64,000 bases of DNA from Muraenolepis orangiensis (taxonomy: Eukaryota > Chordata > Actinopteri > Gadiformes > Muraenolepididae). The first letter of the stretch is position 1; each line of letters starts with the position of its first letter. Where the stretch lies: positions 14,307,754-14,371,753 of the forward strand of contig CM051013.1 of assembly GCA_027704905.1 (NCBI GenBank), in the 5' to 3' direction. A program made the position numbers and the translations under genes. The notes under the pieces were generated by a model that did no database searches, was not told the DNA's origin, and saw only the letters and a list, made by a program, of their open reading frames with translations. Below, piece by piece: positions 1 to 11,268 of this stretch.

Positions 1-438
1 GTGAAATGAAATGGATATTGCCAACAAATGTTTTTATCAAAGTTTGAAAGAGTTTATTAGACTGTTTCTATATTATTATGGATGGCTGTTTCCTCCTCCG
101 ATGTTGTCTTTCTTAGCCCTGCGGCGTCAGTTGATTCTTCCGTCAAATAAATATTGAGTGTGTTGCTGTTGTTTCAAGCCCAGTTTGACGGTTCGACCTC
201 AACTCTAATATTCGCGTCTCACTCTCTCTCTCTCTCTCTCTCTCTCTATTCTATTCAACCCTTCTAATGAATCCCATAGGATGGAAGCAAGTCTATTTTT
301 AGACACAACTGTTCACTCCATCACCACAACAGGTTAGCATGGCTACGGGACGCGCAGTCAAAACATCCACTGTGGTTCCTGGCAGGTCTTCCCGTATGCT
401 AACACAGGAGCGGTTTGGACGCTGACAGTATTCTATCT

Positions 439-564
<126 letters not shown>

Positions 565-1291
565 CACACAGGCACACATGCCAGCACTCACACAAACACA
601 CACACTTACACACACATACACATTGCCACTGTGGCAAGATAATCCAAGGTAATTAAGCCAATTACAGGTTCAATAGGTTTAAACCTCTTAATAGCAGATG
701 GGCTACGAGGAAATACTCTTCCAAGCTGATAAAGTCTTCACAAAATCCCAGGTAGGTAGGTAACAAGCAGCATACTATTCCACTTAAGTCCATCCTTATC
801 AGTTAAATATAAGGATATCTATCCAGCAATGTTTGCTCAACCCTAACAACTGTCAAATCCTATTCACCACAGCTACAGTTTTCATATCTGATCCATTATA
901 AATGGTCCTCCTCTTCCCTCCTCAATTTTCTCATTACATCACTATAGCAACACGTTGACACGTTGACTGCTTCCATTATTCTGTTGTTGTTTTTTAAGAA
1001 CATTTGAAGCAGAAAAACTATTCTTAGGTGGAACATCATGTCACCCTCCACGTCTCCATTCCACCAATGTTACAGAACGATGGCAAAAATAACAATCACA
1101 ACTCAATTCAGAAGAAAAACATGAAAAAAAAAGACCAGAACATAGGGAAGTAAAGAGTCACCCACGTCTTCCAATCACAACATTTGGAAAAAATATATTG
1201 AAATAATTACGATTCTTTTTTTATCCAATTTTGTTCCACTCGTTTTGTCATTATTCACTCTAGCCAATCTCCTCCTCCCCCCCCCACCCCC

Positions 1292-1332
<41 letters not shown>
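1292..1332. repeat. (ATC)n trinucleotide repeat
   Basis: About 13 uninterrupted TCA/ATC units inside a pyrimidine-rich stretch. Confidence 0.95.
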
Positions 1333-1334
<2 letters not shown>

Positions 1335-1620
1335 CTTTCCATTCAGTCCAAAGTCTTTCTCAAGTACACGCCCTCTACTCTTTCCTCTGTTCTGTCCATT
1401 TGTGCACGTTCATCCTCTCCTCCACTCTACCTTGTTTCCCTCTCCTCTCCTCTCCCTTCCACCCTCCCCATCTTCCCTCCCTCCCTTCTCCTTCCCTCCA
1501 TACTCCACAAGTCTCCATGGTCACTGTTGTCACGGCAGCAGCAGCAAGCAGCTCTGTATGTAAAACATGGATCCGCACAATGAATATGAACACGTAGCAA
1601 AGTGAGATTCGCACATGCAC

Positions 1621-1638
1621 GCCCACACACGCACACGC

Positions 1639-1670
<32 letters not shown>

Positions 1671-1802
1671 GCGCGCGCGCACACACACACACGCACACAC
1701 ACACACACACACACACGCGCGCGCATAGAGACATGCACACGCACGGCAAGTTATCTGCTCATGACACAAATTAAATGAGTCATGAAAAACATGGCAACAA
1801 CG

Positions 1803-1842
<40 letters not shown>
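1621..1842. repeat. (CA)n with alternating (CG)n blocks
   Basis: CA runs are interrupted by GCGCGCGCGC at about 1670-1680 and again near 1716-1725, followed by a second CA run at 1804-1842. Strictly alternating purine-pyrimidine sequence, hence Z-DNA prone. Confidence 0.9.
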
Positions 1843-1843
<1 letters not shown>

Positions 1844-2629
1844 TAATGATATTACTTGTTGGTCAATTCATTCATTTTTTTGCTGATGAAATGACACCAA
1901 CGTGTTTGGGGCTGTTGCATCTTGCCACATGGGCGTCATCCTGGTATCGAATGCTGCTGTGTTTAGTTGTGATTCACTCACATTCTACTACCCAGCACTA
2001 AAAAGTGCCTCCATTGTCTTTCTGAAGTGTGTTACATGCGCGGTGTTCACGCAGGAGGTTCAAGGTGCATGAATTAGACATGTTCAAAGTCCCATTTTCC
2101 AAAGGGCTTTCGTACACCACCTAATTTTAATCTGCATAATTAGCCTCCGTCGAGAAATGACAATTGAAATATATTTTTAGGAAAAAAAAATGGCAACACT
2201 GTTTCATCCCATAATAGGACGGTTCAAATATTCTTTGGTCTTTTTATTTTGTATTTTTAGTGTTTTTTTTATTTGGTGCTTCAGTTTAATTAACACCAGT
2301 TACCATTGTTTGCGATGAAATGATTTCCCCCTACTGAAAAAAACTTCTGCCTGTCTGCTGGGTCTCTCTCTCTCTATTGGTGCCAGATTGTGACGAGAGG
2401 GTAAGAGGATCATTGGGTTTGGTTTGAGTACGTTTATACGGTGCTCTACCTTCACACACCGGTGTGCATCCGGAGATGGGAAACAACAGAGGGTGTGTGC
2501 TGTGTACGTGTTGTGGTGTCTCTCTCGGTGGTCATTGTCTGCCACAGGCCTTAAGGTGCTAAACCTTGGTTGTTAGTGTTGTTAAGTCCAGTGACACCTT
2601 CTGCCCAGAGGTGGAAGGTGTGAAACCAC

Positions 2630-2769
<140 letters not shown>

Positions 2770-3067
2770 GTGTGAGATTGTGTGTACAAGTGCACGCATG
2801 CGTCCTTGTGTGTTTGTGTATGTACACACACTACTAGCAGAACTATGATTTCTAATGAAACCATCCGTTGTTCACTAGAACTCTTTCGACCTAATGTTCA
2901 GCGGTAGGCATATCACGCGTAGAGCAGACGCAGTCTAACATACATAGAGCTGTGTGTGAAGAGATGATCCCTTCAGCTCAGGGCCCTCTCTATAGGATCT
3001 TTTGATCTTTTTTTTGATAATAGCACAAAAGCAGACTGAAATACGTGTTCAGAGATATACTGTAGGT

Positions 3068-3088
3068 CCCCCCCCCCCCCCCCCCCCC
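3068..3088. repeat. Poly(C) run
   Basis: 21 consecutive C. Confidence 0.95.
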
Positions 3089-3394
3089 ATAAACCAGATG
3101 AGCATGGCTCATCTAGGACAGACAGTCACAGGTCATAGCCTTTAGCCAGTGGCCAGTCACATGATTACACAACTATCAATAGAATATTACATCAACCTGC
3201 TGCTACATGCGCAGGCACACATGCACACAAGCACAGGAGCACATGGACATTTAAGTGATTAAAAACGCAAGCACACTAAAGCAAACACAGAAGCCCGGCA
3301 TAACAACATGGGCAGATTGAACATGCGGACTCTGTTGACTTTTACGAGGACATCCAATGCATTTGCATGCATGACATCTCCCGCATGGATATGG

Positions 3395-3583
3395 AGCACA
3401 CACACACACACACACACACGCACACACACACACACACACACACAAACAGACATACGCACACACACAAACACATTAAGAGATACGTACACAAACACACACA
3501 CATGGGGTAACCTGACCTGGGGGTTGCAATGTTTTGTGTTGACATTTCATGATGCAGGTCAAACATACACAGACACAGACACA

Positions 3584-3628
<45 letters not shown>
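3395..3628. repeat. CA-rich microsatellite cluster
   Basis: Two CA tracts (about 3397-3460 and 3582-3628) with degenerate CA between them. Confidence 0.9.
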
Positions 3629-3631
<3 letters not shown>

Positions 3632-3745
3632 CCAGACGGTGGACAGTGCACAGGGGACACCATGCCACTTGCGACCGGTAAGAACAGATTGTGTTCTTAC
3701 AGGTTTTATCACACTCATCCTTCAAACCATCCTTGTGCTTGCTCT

Positions 3746-3746
<1 letters not shown>

Positions 3747-3835
<89 letters not shown>
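3747..3835. repeat. (CT)n microsatellite
   Basis: About 44 CT units. Confidence 0.97.
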
Positions 3836-3836
<1 letters not shown>

Positions 3837-3970
3837 AGACAATGTGTACCAGACCAACACAGTCCAAAGACGGAGACAATGATGAGAAATATGCGTGTAA
3901 GCAAGCGTCTCCTATGCTCCCTCAGTCTCTCGCCGCCTCCCTCTTGCTTTTGTCTCTCTCCATCACACTC

Positions 3971-4789
3971 TCTCCTGCTCTCTCTCCTGCTCCCTCAGCG
4001 AGTGGGCCACGCCCCCCTCACATGCTGGCTGAGTCTCCTGCTCTCTCTCCTGCTCCCTCAGCGAGTAGGCCACGCCCCCCTCACATGCTGGCTGAGTCTC
4101 CTGCTCTCTCTCCTGCTCCCTCAGCGAGTGGGCCACGCCCCCCTCACATGCTGGCTGAGTCTCCTGCTCTCTCTCCTGCTCCCTCAGCGAGTGGGCCACG
4201 CCCCCCTCACATGCTGGCTGAGGCTCCTGCTCTCTCTCCTGCTCCCTCAGCGAGTGGGCCACGCCCCCCTCACATGCTGGCTGAGTCTCCTGCTCTCTCT
4301 CCTGCTCCCTCAGCGAGTAGGCCACGCCCCCCTCACATGCTGGCTGAGTCTCCTGCTCTCTCTCCTGCTCCCTCAGCGAGTAGGCCACGCCCCCCTCACA
4401 TGCTGGCTGAGTCTCCTGCTCTCTCTCCTGCTCCCTCAGCGAGTGGGCCACGCCCCCCTCACATGCTGGCTGAGGCTCCTGCTCTCTCTCCTGCTCCCTC
4501 AGCGAGTGGGCCACGCCCCCCTCACATGCTGGCTGAGTCTCCTGCTCTCTCTCCTGCTCCCTCAGCGAGTAGGCCACGCCCCCCTCACATGCTGGCTGAG
4601 TCTCCTGCTCTCTCTCCTGCTCCCTCAGCGAGTAGGCCACGCCCCCCTCACATGCTGGCTGAGTCTCCTGCTCTCTCTCCTGCTCCCTCAGCGAGTGGGC
4701 CACGCCCCCCTCACATGCTGGCTGAGTCTCCTGCTCTCTCTCCTGCTCCCTCAGCGAGTAGGCCACGCCCCCCTCACATGCTGGCTGAG
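3971..4789. repeat. Minisatellite, 13 x 63 bp
   Basis: Thirteen units of exactly 63 bp, nearly identical apart from two variable sites (G/A in GAGTGGGCC, T/G after GCTGAG). Because 63 is a multiple of three and the unit lacks stops in several frames, long ORFs appear on both strands; none is a gene. Flanked by (CT)n and (CA)n. Confidence 0.97.
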
Positions 4790-4877
4790 GCTCAGCGTGT
4801 CTCATTTCCTCCCCGCTCTAAACCCTTAATCCCTGCTGGAGCAGCCATAGGCCCAACCTGACTTCCTCTGACAATTA

Positions 4878-4899
4878 CACACACACAAGCACACACACA

Positions 4900-4963
<64 letters not shown>
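4878..4963. repeat. (CA)n microsatellite
   Basis: About 43 units with AAGC interruptions at the left end. Confidence 0.95.
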
Positions 4964-4964
<1 letters not shown>

Positions 4965-5198
4965 TCAAACACACATTACATAACAAATACACATAGGTAA
5001 AGAACACACACACACACACACACATTCTAATCAATGCACCTGTTACATAAACACACACCAACACAGCTGCTGTGGGACTACAGCAGCTAGCCAGAGGCAG
5101 TGAGAAGCTTCAGCCGTTCGTCGTAACCTGGTCTCAGTAATCAACACTACAGATTGATGTTGAAAGTCTGATGGCAGACAAGCTCAGATCTGGGGGAA

Positions 5199-5237
5199 GG
5201 GGGGGGGGGGGGGGGGGGGTGGGGGGGGGGGGGGGGG
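5199..5237. repeat. Poly(G) run
   Basis: Two G runs of about 20 and 17 bases separated by one T; G-quadruplex prone. Confidence 0.95.
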
Positions 5238-5479
5238 CGTTTCACTTATTTTGTTCCATATTTGTTTTTCGACCAATCGTGTTGCTGGAGGCTAGGATGG
5301 GTAGGTGTGTATTTGGTGAACACAAACTCGGCCAGAAAAGTAAAAGGTTTCAAATGAACACCGTGTAGACCGGTCACTGTAGAAATGCACTTATACAACG
5401 GAAGAGGAAACAAGATGTAAATCCGCCCCTTGCAGTTTTTGAATTCCATAAACATACCACACACAGTCAATGTTATAGT

Positions 5480-5535
5480 GTATATATATATATATATCAT
5501 ATACAGTACATATATATATATATATATATATATAT
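5480..5535. repeat. (TA)n-rich tract
   Basis: Two TA blocks with a short CATATACAGTACA spacer. Confidence 0.9.
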
Positions 5536-6892
5536 GCTGCCACCCGACCTGGATAAGCAGTAGACAATGGATGGATGGATGGATATATATACAGTATATA
5601 TACACACACACACACACACACACATCTCAAACATATTGGGATGTGTACAATAGACACATCGTAGTATGGGCTAGGATCAGTACCGCTGGTCGTCACGACG
5701 CTTTGAATGAGAGCATCCACCGTCGGTCGGAAGGTAAATATGCTTAAGCGTCACACGTCCAAACAAAGGCGGTAATCCTTTAGGACAACAGCTACTGCAG
5801 GCTATTATCTAAGAGATAAGCGCCGGCACAACCGCAAGCAGGAGAAGACCGAGTCTTTGCTTTGGCTCTTTTTTTAATCCCAAGACATGAGCCATGCCTT
5901 GGTAAATATGTTTGTCATGGTGACATGGTGGTTGAAGAGCAACACGTTTGAATTCACACGTGGCAAAGATAGGTACGCACAAACGGTCCAGAAAGACCGA
6001 CAAGACACTGTCATTATTACCAACACTGTTGAACGATGATAGAATCCACTTCAATTTGTTTACCTCAGAAACTACGATGTTTAACATAATCGTAATACAT
6101 GACCACATGTATGCCACATTAAATATCTGATTATTGTATTCACTTATTCTGCATGGAAAGCAACAACTGTGGGTTCAATCCAATCATGTGAGACATAACT
6201 TTATTATTTCTCTTTTTAGTGGTTCTAATAAGCCATTGGAATAACATATTGGCCACTTACACTGATCCAATACTTTAACCAAACACTATTAACGGGGTAT
6301 TTAGACAAGACGGTTGTTCAGGTTGTTAAAAAAAACCCCGACATTTGCCATTCAATCCTTATTATCTGGTTTCTTGAAGACGTAGCCCTGAATCTGCTGT
6401 TGAATCTGTTTTGATTTGATTGGCTGCCGTGTTTTTTTTACCTCTGGTCACCCAGCATGATTGATGATGTGATGGTGTGGCCCCCAGGTGGTCTATATAT
6501 AGAGAGAGGATGGGGGGGGGGACGGGGGGGGCGGTCCTTAATGCCCTAGGTTGACTCCGCGGGGCATCGCTACACTTGGATGATTGTGGCGACATCTATC
6601 CAGACAGCTGCTGAAGCCCGGCACACAAATCCCGCCACTTGCCACTCTCAGAGCCGGTGGTATAAGGTGGGAAAATTCAACATGGCCTTGGAGATTGCAC
6701 ATGCACGTCGTGCAAAACGGTGGAAGATAACTGAGCTGAAAGATAAGAGTACCGTAATTCAAATGTGCAAAAACGTTTAAAAGGCCTACTGGTGCTAAAA
6801 CGTTTGGGTAGCTCTGGTTTACCTCACGTTCAAGGTCATTCTAAAGGGAAAAACTCCTAAACGTGTGAGTTTGGGTGGCAATCTCAATTATA

Positions 6893-6924
<32 letters not shown>

Positions 6925-7338
6925 AATGTTACCGTCAAAACTTCACGTCAAAACCGTAAACTACTTGTTTATGATTAAGAAAACGGTTCAATGTTTTTTT
7001 AATAATAAACTACTAACTAATTTATGATTGCTAATTTATTATAACTAAATAATAAACTACTTCTCATTGTGTCATCTGTGTCATTGCATCCGTAAGTCAA
7101 AGTCAAAGTGTGATAGTCATCAAATGCACAGCATAACACAATGTTATTCTGGATATAATACAACCCTACACACATTGTCACAGTAGACAGCAGGTTGTGT
7201 TCACCTGTGTGCCAGGGAGGGCTATCTGTGTGCAGGTATAAGGCCTTCGATTCTATTCCGTATGTATGCAGGTCTGTTCCGTTGCGGGATTTTTTATGGC
7301 CTGATCATTAGTGTGTGTGACACTGTGGTCGGAGAGAG

Positions 7339-7648
7339 AGAGAGAGTGGTCAAAGTGGCCGTCATAAGTCTCCTAAATCACCCCTCGGCTTGATAGGATA
7401 TTAATCAACTGATCTCTCTGATCTCAGAGGTAGCGGCTTAGAGGATGGAGAGAGAGCCGGGAGAAGGGGAGGGAGGGAGTAAGATAAACAGTTGAGAAGA
7501 AAAGATAAAGATACCACATTCAAACCCGAGATGGGAACTAATGTACTTGAGTTGGTTGAACAATTACATTTATAATTTTGCAATGGTTACATCCCATTCA
7601 AACTCATTAAGAATGAATTATATTTGGGTTGCAAGAATTTTACTTTTT
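7339..7648. repeat. 310-bp direct repeat, copy 1
   Basis: Matches 8504-8813 at an offset of 1165 bases with no difference seen by eye. The flanking bases differ on both sides. Confidence 0.95.
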
Positions 7649-7736
7649 TATGATACCATAATTGAAAGGGAAGCTAGCGATGGATAGAACAATATATAGA
7701 TAGATGAATAGACTTATCTCTCTCCCTCTCTCCTTT

Positions 7737-7856
<120 letters not shown>

Positions 7857-8503
7857 ACAGACAGAGAGATACAGTACATAGATACATAGATGCATATAGA
7901 GTCATGTGCTATGAAACACGATGCCAGTTCACGCCACGCTACGGTGACTCACCGCGATAACTAGCCTAGCCACGCTTCCACCGTGAGGGGGATTTTTCAG
8001 AACAAAAAGACACCACTTATAGATTGCTCACGCTAACTAAACACACATTAAAACGTAATACTCAGTATATACGCCAGCCATACTTTTAGTACCGGCGTTG
8101 GTTTCACAATAAACCTAGACATTTAGGGGAGGACCGTATCATGGACATACAAACCAGTAGCATAGGTTGTATAAGCTGTAGCCACTAAGCGTATAGTCAC
8201 TAAAGCCTTATGTCCGGAAACCAGAGAAACTTTAGATTTTAACGTAAAAAAAAAAACACAAAATGAGAGCATTTCCTACCATTTTCTGCCATAAACCCCA
8301 GTGCCATACGCAAACTTTTTTGTGTAAGTAAAATACTGTATTGTATCAATACTACATAACCCAGTTAATTTTTTTTTATGTACAGTATATACACCGGTGA
8401 GTTACACTACATTTGTAATTTGCAGTACTGTTTATAGGGCTACCAAAATATGTATATATACAATCTTTTTTATGGCAATTTTTCTAACTTGTTTATTTTG
8501 TTT

Positions 8504-8813
8504 AGAGAGAGTGGTCAAAGTGGCCGTCATAAGTCTCCTAAATCACCCCTCGGCTTGATAGGATATTAATCAACTGATCTCTCTGATCTCAGAGGTAGCG
8601 GCTTAGAGGATGGAGAGAGAGCCGGGAGAAGGGGAGGGAGGGAGTAAGATAAACAGTTGAGAAGAAAAGATAAAGATACCACATTCAAACCCGAGATGGG
8701 AACTAATGTACTTGAGTTGGTTGAACAATTACATTTATAATTTTGCAATGGTTACATCCCATTCAAACTCATTAAGAATGAATTATATTTGGGTTGCAAG
8801 AATTTTACTTTTT
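8504..8813. repeat. 310-bp direct repeat, copy 2
   Basis: Second copy of 7339-7648. The 855 bases between the copies include a (CT)n tract. Each copy carries the same spurious 60-codon minus ORF. Confidence 0.95.
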
Positions 8814-8920
8814 CTCATTACTCTCTTATTACTCTTTATTTACTCTTTATTTTTATTGTTTGTATTAGTGTCGAAAATGTTGTTATTTGTTGTTGATGAC
8901 AATAAAGGCATTAAGATTCT

Positions 8921-10324
8921 GGGGTGGGTTTCCCGATAACGTTGTCTCTTAGCGTGTTACGAAGACTTGAAAGGTATACCTTACTAAAGTAGTTTACTGT
9001 TCTACGTGTGTTCCCCGAACTATCCCTTAGGAGGCTGCTTAAGGTATACCTTCTTACGTCCGACGTTGTGCTGAAATCGATGACTCGAGAATCGACTTTT
9101 CACTCCAGGTAGCGACTGTTTCACCGCGTTATGAGAGTTTTATCAATAAAACACTGCAGGAATACTAAAGAATATTGCATTTATCATGACTGAGAACATA
9201 TTCATAGAATTTAAAACTTACAAACTCAATTATCAAACCGTAAATCTAATGATTGCCTACAGGTGGCACGAGCCCGCCACCTCAGATTGTGAAATCAAGC
9301 CTCTTCCCGCTACACCACCTCAGATTGTGATATCAAGCCTCTTCCCGCTACACCACCTCAGATTGTGATATCAAGCCTCTTCCCGCTACACCACCTCAGC
9401 AAACCACCTACCAGTACACCTTATTTGGCAAGAAAAGGTTGATTTAAATATTTTTTATATCATTGTCATGGTGCCTTAAATAACTTTGCAATTAGGGTTG
9501 ATTAACCAGCAGCCCCATCACATAACTGGTGTAGTTCACAATTCTCTCTGATTGGCTGACAATTTCAATAAAAGCGCACCAACAAGAAATGAACATTAGA
9601 TATGTAACATTAGATATGTCAGGCAGTGGTGTTGCGCAATATTTCGGGGCTCCCCCGCAGGTCATGAAGTCCAACGGGGGGGGGGGTCGCGATCGTGAAG
9701 TCCAACGGGGGGGGGGGGCGTTGACGCGATCGTGAAGGCCGATGGTAGGTTGGTGGTCCGGGCCGGCAGGTATGCCAGATGGCCAGTCAAACCGTGGTGC
9801 CTAGCAACTTAACAGGTAGGGGCAGGGCAAAAACATCGCAAAAAGCGGTCCGCCAGCGTCACCAATGTGGAGATGGAGGTCATGCTGGATGAGGTGGCGC
9901 TGAATCGTGAAGACTGTTTTCGAGTTTTAGGAGTTTAAGAGGCAATTTCATGTTCAATAAAGTGCAAAATGTATCCACCGTAATGTACAATTTCGGCATG
10001 AAAACATTCCCATTAATGTGGTATTTTTGTTGTATATTATTACCGTTATGAACTACATATTGATTCACAGATTGAAATTAAACTAGGCCAACAGCTGATT
10101 TCAGAGGCTTGCGGGTCGGAACAGTGGTGGCCACTAGCAGAGTGAGCTGACAACATCGCTAAGGTAGAGTTAAGAGAGGTCCAGACCTGCCTTACGAAAC
10201 GGTCACTTACGGAAGGTATACTTAGCTAAGAACGTTTCGGGAAACACGGCGAGACGTTAAGGTACAGCTTAAGGTGGAATTTACGAACGACGTAGCGTTA
10301 AGAAGGCTTCGGGAAACGCACCCC
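8921..10324. mobile_element. Non-autonomous DNA transposon with terminal inverted repeats
   Basis: Left end GGGGTGGGTTTCCCGATAAC; right end, reverse complemented, GGGGTGCGTTTCCCGAAGCC. Both ends carry related subterminal motifs (TTAGCGTG/TTAACGCT, GGTATACCTT/GTATACCTTCC). The flanks share GATTCT, but the exact target duplication is ambiguous by one base. No transposase ORF. Contains a 38-bp tandem repeat and two poly(G) runs. Confidence 0.75.
9277..9399. repeat. 38-bp tandem repeat with a tRNA-like module
   Basis: CCACCTCAG recurs at 9277, 9315, 9353 and 9391. On the minus strand each unit reads GGTGGTGTAGCGGGAAGAGG, resembling a tRNA D-arm/A box, and the end near 9262-9285 gives GGCGGGCTCGTGCCACC, resembling a B box. 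Confidence 0.8.
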
Positions 10325-10410
10325 TGATTCTTACAGGTAAAAAATCCCCCTGGTAGTAGAAAAGTAGTAAAGTAAAGACTTCATGGGCGATCTATGCCTC
10401 CTTAGTGACG

Positions 10411-10550
<140 letters not shown>

Positions 10551-10701
10551 CATGAATAATCCCCATCTGTTGAGGGTGCAGGCTTTGTGCCACTTGTGTG
10601 TTTCTGTTTGTTTCTCTCTCTCATACATATAGAAGTGCACAAGGACCTTCTTCTGCACACACACGCATGCACACACACACTGATTTAAAAATCCCCCTCC
10701 C

Positions 10702-10711
<10 letters not shown>

Positions 10712-10771
<60 letters not shown>
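10712..10771. repeat. (CA)n microsatellite
   Basis: About 30 CA units after a CGCGCG start. Confidence 0.95.
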
Positions 10772-10777
<6 letters not shown>

Positions 10778-11039
10778 AACACAAAAACCATCACAACACA
10801 TTGTGGAAAACGATTTTTGAAAATGGGATAAATCTGGGAGTAATCTTGTTATAATGAGCTAATGCCACGCGAACGACCATGTGTCTCATCTCGCCGTGAC
10901 TCAACCAACAGCCCACAAATCGCAGTGACTATATTGTACCCTCGCAAAACTGCCAATGTTTGCATGTTAGCTCGACAGCCTACGCGAACACCCGTCGGCC
11001 GCAGAACTGGCATCTCGCGATGTTTCGCATATTAGGGCC

Positions 11040-11115
11040 TAACCCCGGCCCTAACCATAACTTAAACCCTAACCTTTACCCCAGGCCTAACCTTAAACCT
11101 AACCCTGTGCCTATA
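11040..11115. repeat. Degenerate telomere-like CCTAACC repeats
   Basis: Nine or so variants of CCTAACC/CCCTAACC within about 75 bases, just past cacna1d exon 3. Not a perfect TTAGGG array. Confidence 0.7.
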
Positions 11116-11162
11116 CGTTCCCCCCCCACATGGACACTCCGCAGTATCCCAGGGTTACTCAC

Positions 11163-11268
11163 CAGTTCCTGGTTGGTGGAGTTGGAGTCGTCTCCGGGGA
11201 AGGGGATGTATATGGCTAAGGCCACACAGTTGGCAAATATGGACAGTAGTATAAAGACATCAAAGGGT
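11163..11268 (-). CDS. cacna1d: cacna1d exon 3 (segment IS1)
   Basis: A CCATCCGCAG acceptor is followed by A CCC TTT GAT, which completes VEWK and gives PFDVFILLSIFANCVALAIY, i.e. transmembrane segment IS1, then IPFPGDDSNSTNQEL. The donor is GTGAGT. The 106-nt size agrees with the orthologous mammalian exon. Degenerate telomere-like repeats begin about 50 bases into the next intron. Confidence 0.92.

Noticed and set aside
3549..4861. Long ORFs (426, 399 and 280 codons) on both strands
   Set aside because: They are products of the 63-bp minisatellite plus (CT)n; open in several frames because the period is a multiple of three.
9277..9399. Evenly spaced repeats as a CRISPR array
   Set aside because: The units are contiguous without spacers and the genome is vertebrate.
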